Position numbers and translations under genes: made by a program
Assembly (NCBI GenBank): GCA_035503915.1
Contig: DATJSU010000022.1
Span: 62,001-126,000 of the forward strand
Reading direction: 5' to 3'
Source of the DNA: DATJMJ01 sp035503915
GTDB taxonomy: Bacteria > Actinomycetota > Acidimicrobiia > Acidimicrobiales > Palsa-688
DNA length: 64,000 nt
The notes under the pieces: generated by a model
Database searches by the model: none
Seen by the model: only the letters and a program-made list of their open reading frames with translations
What the model was told of the DNA's origin: nothing
Shown: in pieces, positions 10,601 through 18,901 of the stretch
Numbering within the stretch: position 1 is the stretch's first letter
Layout of the letters: the number at the start of each line of letters is the position of its first letter

Positions 10601-10711
10601 AAAAACGCTCTTGCCATAACCACCTGCCGCCTCGACGACCACGACGTCGCGTTGCAAGCACGGCCCGATGAGGCGTGGCCGGGGGACGTGGTATGGCGGG
10701 AGGCGGCGCAC
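7679..10711 (-). CDS. MalT-like ATPase with C-terminal SARP/BTAD transcription activator
   Basis: A 1010-residue regulator with reversed order compared with AfsR. The N-terminus is a STAND-type NTPase of the MalT/LuxR group: Walker A AAGGYGKSVFA (about residues 28-38) and Walker B CAFVVDDAHN (about 108). A long helical TPR-like middle follows (about 300-750). The C-terminal 250 residues form a SARP module: a winged helix (LTILGRFELTVAGRVA, then LRTVLNRLRSSAGG) and a BTAD all-helical domain ending QRAEALSVLDRARLALA. Such proteins integrate a signal through the NTPase/TPR part and bind direct repeats at promoters. No target is evident nearby. The GTG at 10711 is practically the only start, since a TAA lies eight codons upstream in frame. 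Confidence 0.82.
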   Translation of the reverse strand: MRRLPPYHVPRPRLIGPCLQRDVVVVEAAGGYGKSVFAVELVDAWRAIGIEVDLGFGPTTAQLFISRLRSAVLSAGYSEALPRADAVDDVVGALDAVICALKGERCAFVVDDAHNALPDAAPLLEQFSTRLAEGQRLVVLARQLPRGAGRLRRAEYLNLGAEELAMSSEETLRLCRSGFGLEVNAEAAQALGKATGGWTAATVLAVARSARTGEALASLAETSAGPGYPGGALSALLEEATSSLGRSGRTLLAQVAGLPLVDAELVDRVTARRGFFAAALQAGIPFTPARGGWWEIPGPVRDYLSTLAPPKPESLREAAREYQRRGEVGWAIQLLLAAGDPNEAAALMAATPPELIEDVDAPELRVFFEQFPPGAIEAHPDVLIVVARLLFLVTQFDECAALVRRAQEIALRTGNSLLGRAAEVWEASQLIQRLQPGEAERAARKVLEAAGPQERLTRARAYYILGQALCWKLAPTGRRDEAALDEAEVCFARATDLFKGLGMVSAASAIAPYWAISIEFARGHAIAAMKRLEGALTLVADRPRRWAYVLSFSALVASELGQDELCRTSAEEVLRAAERLDSDLFRAYGNWRLALLSSYRGDAAATLRHLREAELHKGTWWVAASGDFLADAADLCDRVGLTGPAREYLERVQAEPKDAGHSVALAEAAMEARHGDPIKAEGLLLAAAQQRIDPREYWRVTLLRAYAALRRGDRASAGELAAIALDEAARLGQPQLPMIRERAIAGQLIDLAVSTGEPAALRLKTSALPASLTILGRFELTVAGRVAHFGTGREGRLLRMVAVSGEGLHAEQAIERLWPEVSPAAGRNRLRTVLNRLRSSAGGAVVRKGDLLTLDSAVALDYRELLAQAGQAERLARTDLREAASVARAVLTRYEGELLPDDIYEDWAELPRERARRAMLEMFEICSTEAAQRGDLDGTRAMVERAVSLAPQDSLGYRRVVTALVGRGQRAEALSVLDRARLALAVAGVPPPRDLVELERSISEPLAGTA

Positions 10712-11004
10712 TGCGAGGCTGCTCGGTGAGGCTTACAGGTTGTCCCCTTGTTACTTAGCAGCTTGGCGCCACCTGGTGGCTCAGGGGGTGCTGGGACGGG
10801 TCAGGCTGGCGCCCTCAGCAGGGACGTAGCTCAGCCACCCCTGCCCGGTACCATGAAAGTTGAAGCAATGTTCGGGCCGGGCGAGCCGGGCGAGGTCGTT
10901 GAGGCGCGGGCTTGCTTTCCCCAGGGCCGTCGCAGGGAACAAGTCGGGCCTCCTGCTTGTTCAGACTGAAGGCGGCAAAGGTTGCTACGTCGATTGGAGA
11001 TCTG
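10712..11004. other. Divergent intergenic region of the SARP-regulator and lon genes
   Basis: About 290 bp without a convincing gene. It contains the palindrome CCACCTGGTGG near 10774 and other short GC-rich inverted repeats, and the lon reading frame is open through its last 90 bp. I see no heat-shock (HAIR/CIRCE) element and no well-formed promoter. Confidence 0.4.
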
Positions 11005-13389
11005 ATGCCCGAACTAACTCAGACGCTTCCCGTGCTCACCCTTACGTCGGGGGTCGTGCTGCCGGGCATGGCTTTTACCATGGCGCTGGAAACTGAAGAG
11101 GCACGAGTCGCGGCCGAAGCTGCCGGGCAGGTCGGTGGCCGGCTCGTGGTAGTACCTCGCCTCGAAGGACGTTATGCGTCCGTTGGAGTTATTGCCGAAA
11201 TCCTCGAGCGCGGGCAACTTCCTGGTGGCCAGGAAGCCATTGTCATAAGGGGCCTGCAGCGGGCGGGCCTGGGTACTGCTGTGCCCGGTACCGGTCAGGC
11301 GCTCTGGGTCCAAGTCGAGCCGGTTGCCGAGCCGCCGGCCTCGCCCGATGTGGTCGAACTTTCCCGCGAGTACCGTGCCGTGCTGGAAAACATCCTCCTT
11401 TCTCGGGGTGCCCGGCAGTTCGCCGAGCGCTTGCGGGAAGTTACCGAACCGTCTCAAGTGGCGGACCTTGCGGGTTACTCGCCCGAGCTTTCGCTCGCGC
11501 AAAAGGTACAGGTGCTGGAAACCGTGGACGTCGCTTCGAGGTTGCGCCTCGTGCTCGATTGGGCGCGAGAGGCTCTCGCAGATCTCGCTCTCCGCCAGCG
11601 CGTAAAGGACAGCGTCGAAGAGGGTATGGAAAAGACCCAGCGCGAGTTCCTCTTGCGCCGCCAGCTCGACGCCATCCGCAAAGAGCTGGGGGAGTTAGAG
11701 GGCACCGCTGACGACGGCACTCCCGAGCACTACCGCAAGTTGGCCGCCGGGCGCGAGCTCCCCGAAGCTGTGCGGAGCGCGGTCGAGCGCGAGATAACGA
11801 AATTGGAGCGCACGAGCGAGCAAAATCCCGAACAAGGCTGGGTGCGGACCTGGCTCGACACGGTGCTCGAGCTCCCTTGGGGCGTGACCTCGCAGGATAA
11901 ATTGGGTGTCGTCGAGGCTGCGCGCATATTGGACGAGGACCACGACGGGCTCGAAGATGTGAAAGAGCGAGTACTCGAGCACTTGGCTGTGCGAGCGCTT
12001 CAGGCCGAGCGCGGGCTCGTCCCGCTCGGTGGCCGCGGCTCGGGCGCGATCATCGCCCTCGTGGGCCCGCCCGGTGTGGGCAAAACCTCGCTTGGTGAGT
12101 CAGTTGCGCGTGCTTTGGGCCGCAGGTTTGTCAGGGTTTCGCTGGGTGGTGTCCACGACGAAGCCGAGATCCGCGGCCATAGGCGTACTTATGTTGGCGC
12201 TCAGCCGGGGCGCCTCGTGCGAGCCTTGCGCGAGGCAGGCACTATGAACCCGGTGATCGTGTTGGACGAAGTGGACAAGCTGGGAGCCGATTACCGGGGC
12301 GACCCGTCCTCGGCGCTGCTCGAAGTGCTCGACCCGGCACAAAACCACACATTTCGTGACCACTACTTGGAAGTCGAGCTCGACCTGTCCAAGGTGCTGT
12401 TCATCGCGACGGCAAATGTGAGCGAGACGATCCCTGGCCCATTGCTGGACCGGATGGAAGTCATCCGCATCGATGGCTACACCGAAGAGCAAAAGCTCGC
12501 GATAGCACGCAACCACTTGCTCCCGAGGCAGCTCGAGCGGGCCGCCCTCCGCCCCGACGAAGTCGATCTCACAGACGACGCTTTGCGGGCAGTTTCGGCC
12601 GACTACACGCGGGAGGCTGGTGTCCGTAACCTTGAGCGCGAGCTCGGCAGGCTGCTCCGCAAAGTGGCCACAAAGCTGGCGGCAGGTTCGCTGGCCTCGC
12701 CAGTGGTCGTCGGCACAGCCGACATACGTAAATGGCTTGGTAGGCCTCGCTTCTTTTTTGAGGCGGCCGACCGCACGAGCGTGCCGGGCGTGGCAACTGG
12801 TTTGGCAGTCACGGGAACGGGGGGCGACGTCCTGTTCGTGGAGGCCACGACGATGGACGGGCCCGAGGGGCTCACCTTGACCGGCCAGCTCGGCGACGTA
12901 ATGAAAGAGTCGGCCGAGATCGCACTTTCGTACGTGCGCTCGCACGGGAGCGAGCTCGGCATCGACCCGCGAGCCTTCGCTGGCAAGCGGTTCCACCTCC
13001 ACGTGCCCGCGGGTGCCGTGCCCAAGGACGGGCCATCTGCGGGGGTCACCATGGTGACTGCGATCACGAGCCTCCTGCTCGGCAAGCCTGCTCGCCCGAT
13101 AGTCGGCATGACCGGCGAGGTCACGCTTCAAGGCCGTGTGCTGCCCATAGGTGGCGTCAAGCAAAAAGTACTTGCAGCCCACCGGGCCGGGCTCCGGGAG
13201 GTCGTCCTCCCCGAACGTAATGGCCCGGACCTGGAAGACGTCCCCGAGGAGGTGCGGTCTCAGGTCAACTTTGTGCTTGCCGCCACCGTCGAGGACGTCT
13301 TGGCCGCAGCGCTCGCGGCCGGGGAAGAGCCGTCGACGGCCTCGACTAGTGGGGAAGACGACCAAGCGAGCCTGCCGCTCGCATCGTGA
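11005..13389 (+). CDS. lon: ATP-dependent protease Lon
   Basis: A 794-residue LonA protease that degrades misfolded and regulatory proteins in the cytoplasm. Order of domains: N-terminal LON substrate-binding domain (about 1-200), helical linker, AAA+ module with Walker A GPPGVGKTS (residue 354 on) and Walker B VIVLDEVDKL, then the protease domain with catalytic Ser678 in PKDGPSAG and Lys721 in GGVKQK, 43 residues apart as in other Lons. The C-terminal tail (AGEEPSTASTSGEDDQ) is acidic and not conserved. The frame extends upstream to 10912, but ATG 11005, preceded by GGAGA, matches the family N-terminus. It stands alone; the next gene is convergent. Confidence 0.95.
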   Translation: MPELTQTLPVLTLTSGVVLPGMAFTMALETEEARVAAEAAGQVGGRLVVVPRLEGRYASVGVIAEILERGQLPGGQEAIVIRGLQRAGLGTAVPGTGQALWVQVEPVAEPPASPDVVELSREYRAVLENILLSRGARQFAERLREVTEPSQVADLAGYSPELSLAQKVQVLETVDVASRLRLVLDWAREALADLALRQRVKDSVEEGMEKTQREFLLRRQLDAIRKELGELEGTADDGTPEHYRKLAAGRELPEAVRSAVEREITKLERTSEQNPEQGWVRTWLDTVLELPWGVTSQDKLGVVEAARILDEDHDGLEDVKERVLEHLAVRALQAERGLVPLGGRGSGAIIALVGPPGVGKTSLGESVARALGRRFVRVSLGGVHDEAEIRGHRRTYVGAQPGRLVRALREAGTMNPVIVLDEVDKLGADYRGDPSSALLEVLDPAQNHTFRDHYLEVELDLSKVLFIATANVSETIPGPLLDRMEVIRIDGYTEEQKLAIARNHLLPRQLERAALRPDEVDLTDDALRAVSADYTREAGVRNLERELGRLLRKVATKLAAGSLASPVVVGTADIRKWLGRPRFFFEAADRTSVPGVATGLAVTGTGGDVLFVEATTMDGPEGLTLTGQLGDVMKESAEIALSYVRSHGSELGIDPRAFAGKRFHLHVPAGAVPKDGPSAGVTMVTAITSLLLGKPARPIVGMTGEVTLQGRVLPIGGVKQKVLAAHRAGLREVVLPERNGPDLEDVPEEVRSQVNFVLAATVEDVLAAALAAGEEPSTASTSGEDDQASLPLAS

Positions 13390-13422
13390 GCGGCCAGCTT
13401 GCCATGAAGCAGGGAGCGGGCG

Positions 13423-14358
13423 CTAAACGACAGGGATCCCGAGGCCCTTTGCTCCTCGCGCCGACTGGACGGTTCCTTCGGTGAGCCGGTTGGCCCACTC
13501 CAACGCGATGCTTGCCCGCCGCACCCGCTCCCGGACCATCGCCAAGACGTCATTGCGCAGGTGGCCGCCGCTCGGGTAGAGGCCGCGCGAGTTGCGGAGC
13601 CCAAACTTGGCGTACATGGGAGCCGCCACGGTCGCGAGGTCGCCGAGCTCGTGGCCGCGGACCACGCCGCCGAGGCTGTCAGGGGACTCTACGTACAAGT
13701 CGATGGGCAGCTCGGAGACCGACCGCAGTTCGCCGAGCTGGGCGAGAGTCATGTCCGAGGGGACATTTACCGTGGAGGCGCCAAGGCGCTCGAGCTGGGC
13801 GAAGCTCACAGGGTTGGCGGGCGCCATGTAGACGGATACTTTCCAGACCACCTCTGCTGGGAGCTCGCCCCTTCGCTGGGCGTCAACAAGTGTCTCCAAG
13901 AGACCGGGGTCGGCGACCAAGAAGCTCCGGATCCCCTGCTCGACGCCTCTTGCGACATCTTCGAAGGCGTAGCGCAACTGGCGCGCGCCGCGTACCGAGC
14001 CGGCCAGCGCAGCCCCATCGGGCGCCCGCGAGGAAGCGCCCACGTCCCATTCCTCGCGCGGCCCGACGAACAGCGACACCTCAATGCCCTGGTCGGCGCC
14101 AATCCGAGCCATCTCCCGCAACTCGGCCTCTGCGAGCAGCATCACTCCGCTGCCCTGGGAGACGCGGTTGACGGTGGTGCCGTAGCGCTCGGCTTCCTCC
14201 ACCACCGCGCTGAGCGCTTCTGGTCCTTCGACGCTGGGGATCTCGACCCGAAAATGAGCTCCGTCGGGGAAGCGGTGCGGGCTGGGCGAACAGGGCGCCT
14301 CTTCTTCTATCCCAAGCCGGCGCACCACCTCCGCGCCTGAAGGCCGTTTGCGGTCCAT
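13423..14358 (-). CDS. Peptidase U32-like TIM-barrel protein, function unknown
   Basis: A 311-residue protein resembling the actinobacterial group loosely annotated as U32-family peptidase. Recognisable conserved stretches are SPHRFPDGAHFRVEIPSVEG (about 26-45), VNRVSQGSGVMLLAEAEL, STVNVPSDMTLAQL, DLYVESPDSLGGVVR and KFGLRNSRGLYPSGGHLRND. The alternation of short beta strands and helices suggests a TIM barrel. No protease activity is established for this group. It is divergent from the lactonase and dehydratase genes and probably belongs to the same sugar-acid module. ATG 14358 follows AAGGAGG; an alternative ATG at 14379 lies inside the tandem repeat and has no ribosome site. Confidence 0.72.
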   Translation of the reverse strand: MDRKRPSGAEVVRRLGIEEEAPCSPSPHRFPDGAHFRVEIPSVEGPEALSAVVEEAERYGTTVNRVSQGSGVMLLAEAELREMARIGADQGIEVSLFVGPREEWDVGASSRAPDGAALAGSVRGARQLRYAFEDVARGVEQGIRSFLVADPGLLETLVDAQRRGELPAEVVWKVSVYMAPANPVSFAQLERLGASTVNVPSDMTLAQLGELRSVSELPIDLYVESPDSLGGVVRGHELGDLATVAAPMYAKFGLRNSRGLYPSGGHLRNDVLAMVRERVRRASIALEWANRLTEGTVQSARGAKGLGIPVV

Positions 14359-14370
14359 GGCACCTCCTTG

Positions 14371-14421
14371 CGGGCTCATCCTCAGACCGGGCTCATCCTC
14401 AGGCCGGGCTCATCCTCAGAC
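14371..14421. repeat. Three 17-bp tandem repeats upstream of the U32-like gene
   Basis: The unit cgggctcatcctcagac is repeated at 14371-14387, 14388-14404 (one change) and 14405-14421. The array lies between the U32-like gene and the divergent SMP-30 gene, so it sits in the promoter or leader of one or both and may be regulatory, or simply a slippage product. Confidence 0.85.
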
Positions 14422-14492
14422 TATTGCGCACCCGGGGCCTTTGCCCACGTCCAGGAGCCAAGAGCGCAGGGGCATAGCTAGGATCGCCGGGC

Positions 14493-15377
14493 GTGGCCAA
14501 GAAGGAACACCCCGCAGAGCGCGTCCTTGAGCTGCACGCCGAACTAGCCGAGGGCCCGGTCTGGGACGAACGCTCCCACAAGCTCTTTTTTGTCGACATA
14601 CTCGGCGAGGCAGTGCATTGTTTTGACCCGCTAAGCAAAGAGCACGTTAGCTTTGACGTCGGCCGGCCCGTCGGTTGCGTCGTGCTCCGCGAGGACGGCG
14701 GTCTTGCCCTCGCGGCAGGCGACGGTTTTTTCCTCGTTAATGTTGACGGCTCCGGCTTACGTCGTTTCGGCAACCTCTCGGCTAATAGCGATGTGGTGCG
14801 CTTCAACGACGGGAAAGTATGCCCCTCTGGGCGCTTCCTTGCTGGCACCATGGACTGGGAAAAGAGACAGCCAATCGGCGCGCTCTACATGCTGCAAGGG
14901 GATGGGCGCGTGAGCGAGCTCGTGGAAAAAGTAACGATTTCCAATGGGTTAGCGTGGGACAGCGCTGGCACGACGCTCTACTACATCGATTCTCCGCGAC
15001 ATCAAATTGATGCTTTCGACTTCGACCCGGAGACGGGCGCTGTCTCGCGCCGCCGTACCATCGCCGAGTTCCCTGATGTTTCCCCAGACGGCATGGCCAT
15101 CGACTCTGAAGGGCTCCTGTGGGTTGCGTGTTGGGGAGGCTCGCGTGTGGAGCGGGTCGACCCCAGCTTCGGCCGTACGGGCGAAGGGGTAAGGTTGCCC
15201 ACTTCAAACGTATCGAGCGTCGCCTTTGGGGGGCCGGGTATGGACGACATGTACATTACGACTGCTAGGGAAGAAATGAGCGCGGCACAGCGGGCAGCCG
15301 AACCGGAGGCGGGCAACATCTTTGTAGCGCGGCCAGGTGTGTGCGGCCCGCCGTCGTACAGGTTCAAGTTGGAGTGA
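14493..15377 (+). CDS. SMP-30/gluconolactonase/LRE family lactonase
   Basis: A 294-residue six-bladed beta-propeller of the SMP-30 family, which opens sugar lactones to sugar acids using a bound divalent metal. Key elements: AELAEGPVWDERSHKLFFVDI at the N-terminus (Glu ligand in EGP), an Asn-containing strand near residue 98, TISNGLAWDSAGTTLYYIDS (about 145-165, Asn ligand) and the Asp of SPDGMAIDSEGLLWVA (about 190-205). The metal-ligand residues expected for activity are present. Its stop overlaps the start of the dehydratase by GTGA, so the two are one operon: lactone hydrolysis followed by dehydration of the acid. The GTG start has no SD but lies 8 nt after a TAGGAT hexamer, so the transcript may be leaderless. 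Confidence 0.86.
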   Translation: MAKKEHPAERVLELHAELAEGPVWDERSHKLFFVDILGEAVHCFDPLSKEHVSFDVGRPVGCVVLREDGGLALAAGDGFFLVNVDGSGLRRFGNLSANSDVVRFNDGKVCPSGRFLAGTMDWEKRQPIGALYMLQGDGRVSELVEKVTISNGLAWDSAGTTLYYIDSPRHQIDAFDFDPETGAVSRRRTIAEFPDVSPDGMAIDSEGLLWVACWGGSRVERVDPSFGRTGEGVRLPTSNVSSVAFGGPGMDDMYITTAREEMSAAQRAAEPEAGNIFVARPGVCGPPSYRFKLE

Positions 15378-17152
15378 GCGAGGCGGGGGAGGCCAGGAAA
15401 GAAGTGACTGCGAGCAGCCGGGGCACGACGACAGCGGGACGCCGGAGCCAAGGGTGGTTCGGCGCCAAGGGCCGCCCCGGGATGATCTACCGGTCCTGGA
15501 TGAGGAACCAGGGTTTTGGGCCAGGAGTTTTCGACGGCCGCCCGGTAATTGGCATTGCCACGACCTGGTCGGAGCTGGCACCATGCAACGCGCACCTACA
15601 CCGTGTTGCCGAGGCCGTAAAGCGAGGCGTCTGGCAGGCGGGGGGTTTCCCGCTCGAGTTCCCGACCTTGGCGACAGGTGAGACCCTCATGCGCCCGACA
15701 GCGATGCTCTACCGCAACCTTTTGGCCATGGAGGCCGAGGAGCTCATCCGCTCCAACCCTCTTGACGGGGTCGTCCTTTTGTCCGGCTGCGACAAGACCA
15801 CGCCTGGTTTGCTGATGGCGGCAGCGAGCGTCGGCCTCCCGGCGATCATGGTCACCGGCGGCCCTATGCTCAATGGGAAGTACCAAGGTTCAGATATTGG
15901 CTCGGGCACCCACGTTTGGAAATTTGAAGCTGAGCTCAAAGCCGGGCGGATGACGCAGGAGCAGCTTTATGTTGCCGAGGGCTGCATGTCGCGCTCTGAC
16001 GGGCACTGTATGACGATGGGCACTGCGTCCACGATGGCTTGCATGGCAGAGGCCCTCGGTATGCAACTTCCCGGGTCAGCGACTTGGCCCGCGGCGGACG
16101 CGCGCCGCTACGAGGTCGCCCAAGAAGCCGGGTCCCGGGTGGTCGCCATGGTCGAAGACGACCTGCGGCCGCAGCAGGTAATGGAGCGCCCCGCTTTCGA
16201 AAACGCCATCCGCGCCAACGCGGCCATAGGCGGCTCGACCAACGCCATAATCCATTTGACGGCGCTCGCAGGACGTTTGGGCGTAGCCATCGGGCTCGAG
16301 GATTTCGACCAGCTGGCACGGCCCGTGCCCACGCTCGTTGACCTCATGCCGTCCGGCCGCTACCTGATGGAGGACTTCTGTTATGCGGGCGGCCTCCCCG
16401 TAGTACTCAGGGAACTGGACGGAGCGGGCCTGCTGAACGGCGACCAGCTGACCGTCACCGGCAAGAGCGTCCGCGACAACGTCAAGGACGCAACGTGTTG
16501 GGACCGCGAGGTGATCCGCTCGGTCAACGAACCGTTCCTCCCGGCCGGGAGCGGTACGGCGGTCCTTCGTGGGAACCTTTGCCCCGGCGGAGCTGTCATC
16601 AAGCAGTCGGCGGCGTCGCCAGAGCTTATGAAGCACCGCGGCCGCGCTGTGGTTTTTGACAGCCCCGACGAGTACCACGCCGTGAGCGACAGCGACGACA
16701 TGGACATCGAGGCGAGCGACATCATCGTTATCCGCTATTCGGGGCCTAAGGGCTACCCGGGCATGCCAGAGGTGTCCAATGTCGCCTTGCCTGCCAAGCT
16801 TTTGAAGCAAGGCGTCACCGACATGGTGCGCATTTGCGACGGCAGGATGAGCGGGACGGGCTTCGGCACCGTTGTCTTGCACATTTGCCCAGAGTCCGCC
16901 ATCGGCGGGCCTCTTGCACTCGTACAAACGGGCGACACTATCGAGCTCGACGTGGCGGCGAGGGCGCTCCACCTCGAGGTGAGCGACGAAGAGCTCGAAC
17001 GGCGCCGTGCTGATTGGTCCCCGCCAGCGACCAAGGTCGGGTCTGGTTACACGTGGCTGTACGTCCAGCATGTCCTGCAAGCCAATGAGGGCGCCGATTT
17101 CGATTTCCTCATCGGTTCGCGAGGTGACGGGGTACCACGGGACTCGCACTAG
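15374..17152 (+). CDS. IlvD/Edd-family sugar-acid dehydratase (L-arabinonate/xylonate type)
   Basis: A 592-residue Fe-S dehydratase of the IlvD/Edd family, which removes water from a sugar acid to give a 2-keto-3-deoxy acid. Three cysteines placed as in sugar-acid dehydratases are visible: ELAPCNAHLH (about residue 72), SGCDKTTPG (about 139, with the Lys that is carbamylated in relatives) and GHCMTMGTASTM (about 212). The GHCMTMGTASTM form and the operon with an SMP-30 lactonase favour a pentonate or similar sugar acid over branched-chain amino-acid synthesis. The start GTG 15374 overlaps the lactonase stop by 4 nt. The exact sugar cannot be read from sequence, and no aldolase or 2-keto acid dehydratase follows. 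Confidence 0.87.
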   Translation: MSEAGEARKEVTASSRGTTTAGRRSQGWFGAKGRPGMIYRSWMRNQGFGPGVFDGRPVIGIATTWSELAPCNAHLHRVAEAVKRGVWQAGGFPLEFPTLATGETLMRPTAMLYRNLLAMEAEELIRSNPLDGVVLLSGCDKTTPGLLMAAASVGLPAIMVTGGPMLNGKYQGSDIGSGTHVWKFEAELKAGRMTQEQLYVAEGCMSRSDGHCMTMGTASTMACMAEALGMQLPGSATWPAADARRYEVAQEAGSRVVAMVEDDLRPQQVMERPAFENAIRANAAIGGSTNAIIHLTALAGRLGVAIGLEDFDQLARPVPTLVDLMPSGRYLMEDFCYAGGLPVVLRELDGAGLLNGDQLTVTGKSVRDNVKDATCWDREVIRSVNEPFLPAGSGTAVLRGNLCPGGAVIKQSAASPELMKHRGRAVVFDSPDEYHAVSDSDDMDIEASDIIVIRYSGPKGYPGMPEVSNVALPAKLLKQGVTDMVRICDGRMSGTGFGTVVLHICPESAIGGPLALVQTGDTIELDVAARALHLEVSDEELERRRADWSPPATKVGSGYTWLYVQHVLQANEGADFDFLIGSRGDGVPRDSH

Positions 17153-17207
17153 GGCGGCCCAAACTCCAGCCCCGAGCTCGCCGTCGCTCCCAGGTGGCTA
17201 GCTGGCG

Positions 17208-17702
17208 CTAGGGTCGCGTCCCAATGCTGTCGTGCGCAATTACCCACTCTGTGCAACGCGACTTCGGGTGACTGGGCACGAGGTGTGGGTGCGACCCAAC
17301 TCCGAGGAACATCGCCACCACGGCGGCCGCCAGCGGTAAGGCCGCCGCCGCCCACTGCGCAGTAGCAGACCACCCAAAAGGTGCTCTCCGCCCGAGGACC
17401 AGCTGACGGAGGGCTGACAACGGGCTGTTGGAGCGTGCCCTTAGGAGCGGTGCCAGCGAACGTGACAGTTCTGGGGGTGCCGGCCTCGCAGGTCGCAAGC
17501 GCGCACGGCGACAGACGGCTATGGCTCTCGCCTGGAACTGTTGGCATCGGGCGCACCCCGCAAGGTGGGCGGCAAGGTCGCTTTCGGCAATGCCGGAGGC
17601 CTCCCCGTCGAGGCGAGCGGAGATGGACTCCTCGGCCTCTTGGCAGGTAGCCCTAGGAGCCGAGGCCCCTTTACCCTGAGAGTGACGACCCTGGAACTTC
17701 AT
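17208..17702 (-). CDS. zf-HC2 membrane protein, probable anti-sigma factor
   Basis: A 164-residue protein with a zinc-binding anti-sigma signature His46-x3-Cys50-x2-Cys53 (HLAGCARC), one membrane helix (about residues 117-135) and a short outward tail with His138, His140, His145, Cys150 and His157. That layout fits an anti-sigma factor holding an ECF sigma in the cytoplasm and sensing outside; the His/Cys tail could bind a metal, which is inference. ATG 17702 gives an ATGA overlap with the lipoprotein stop, making it the third gene of an operon whose divergent neighbour is an ECF sigma gene. The frame is open further upstream inside the lipoprotein gene, but those codons are a shadow. Anti-sigma genes more often directly follow their sigma gene. 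Confidence 0.72.
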   Translation of the reverse strand: MKFQGRHSQGKGASAPRATCQEAEESISARLDGEASGIAESDLAAHLAGCARCQQFQARAIAVCRRARLRPARPAPPELSRSLAPLLRARSNSPLSALRQLVLGRRAPFGWSATAQWAAAALPLAAAVVAMFLGVGSHPHLVPSHPKSRCTEWVIAHDSIGTRP

Positions 17703-18901
17703 GAGGAAGACCCGAACTGGATAGGCACTCGCATTACCTGAAGCTTGGACCAGCGCGAAGAACCACGAGAAAGGGACCAGATGTCGAGGTTTGTGTTCTT
17801 GCCTACGAAGGCGTTCGCCGTCCCGTCCCTCACAAAAGCGACAGTCTCGGTGCCCGAAGGGGGAGCCACCAAGTACTGCCACTTACTGCCCGGCCCGGCG
17901 GCAACAGTCGCCAAGAGCTCGGTCCCCGATGCTTCCTGGACCAGGACGAAGACAGCCCCGCTACCAGCTGGCCCAGACGACGCCACAGCCTGGCGTCTCC
18001 CAAGAGCCAGTGGCGAGGAACTCGACCACCCCTGTCGGCCATTGGGAGACAGGGTGAGCAAGTACGTGCTGCGGTGCAGCACAACTGCCACCAAAGCCAC
18101 GGCCGTCGCCCGTAGTTGGATCATGGCCAGTACCTCTGCCTGCCCACCTCGCAGCTGCGCCGGCAAAACCGCCGGGACGAGCCCCCATTCCCCACCCCGC
18201 AGGCCATATAGGCCGATCACACCTGGTTTGGCACAGCTGGCGCCGGCGAGGGGCTCGTTGCCGGCAAAGCCCACCGAGGTCAGTTCTCCGATGCCACAGA
18301 TCTCGCCCGGTCGCGTGCCGGCGAGCGGTGCTTCGGACAGCAACGCGTGCCAGCCGGAGAGGTTGCCGGCGTCTGCGAGCACCTGAGAACCACCATGGGG
18401 GGCTGCCACCAGTGCCAGGGCGTCGGCAGGGGTGCCCGCAAGGGCGCTCTGGCGGGCCGCAAGAGCCTGAGCAATGAGCCCGTCCGACCACGAACTGGGA
18501 CCTCCAAAAGTGGCGATGAGAGGTGTGAAGTGCAAGTCGAGCGAAGGCCGTACTCCGACGACGAGAGAGCCGGGCCCAGACGCCAGGACCAACCCGCCGT
18601 TGGTCGCCGTCGCTGTCGCCTCGACCTGGTTCGACCAGGTCTGGCTCCCTGCGGGCCTGTAGAGCAGTTGCCAGAAGGTGTTGGCCAGCTGGCTCAGGTC
18701 GCCCATGGGGATCGTGGCCCAGGTGGCGCCGTCGGTTTCTACAGAAGTTGCCATAGGTGTGGGAAGCGAGGGCGCAGCCTGAGCAGGCGAGGGCACCGAC
18801 ACCTCAGCAGTGGTGGAGCAGCCTGTTGCGGCGCAAACCACCGAAATTGCAAGTGCAACTGCGAGATGGTGGCTCCGGCGCTTGAGATTTCTACGTTTCA
18901 C
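17699..18901 (-). CDS. Secreted lipoprotein of unknown function (SCO1/ECF operon)
   Basis: A 400-residue predicted lipoprotein. The N-terminus has basic residues, a hydrophobic core and a lipobox-like CAATGC, so the mature protein would begin at about Cys28 and be anchored outside the membrane. The rest is rich in Ala, Ser and Gly with regular beta-strand-like repeats (for example LVLASGPGSLVVGVRP, AVFVLVQEASGTELLATVAAG), consistent with a beta-propeller, but I do not recognise a family. It overlaps the upstream membrane-SCO1 gene by GTGA and the downstream anti-sigma-like gene by ATGA, so the three are probably co-translated. The context suggests a role in envelope metal or redox homeostasis. 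Confidence 0.72.
   Translation of the reverse strand: MKRRNLKRRSHHLAVALAISVVCAATGCSTTAEVSVPSPAQAAPSLPTPMATSVETDGATWATIPMGDLSQLANTFWQLLYRPAGSQTWSNQVEATATATNGGLVLASGPGSLVVGVRPSLDLHFTPLIATFGGPSSWSDGLIAQALAARQSALAGTPADALALVAAPHGGSQVLADAGNLSGWHALLSEAPLAGTRPGEICGIGELTSVGFAGNEPLAGASCAKPGVIGLYGLRGGEWGLVPAVLPAQLRGGQAEVLAMIQLRATAVALVAVVLHRSTYLLTLSPNGRQGWSSSSPLALGRRQAVASSGPAGSGAVFVLVQEASGTELLATVAAGPGSKWQYLVAPPSGTETVAFVRDGTANAFVGKNTNLDIWSLSRGSSRWSKLQVMRVPIQFGSSS

Noticed and set aside
10820..10860. tRNA-like D-arm segment ACGTAGCTCAG upstream of lon
   Set aside because: No matching acceptor stem, anticodon arm or TTCGA arm follows within tRNA distance.
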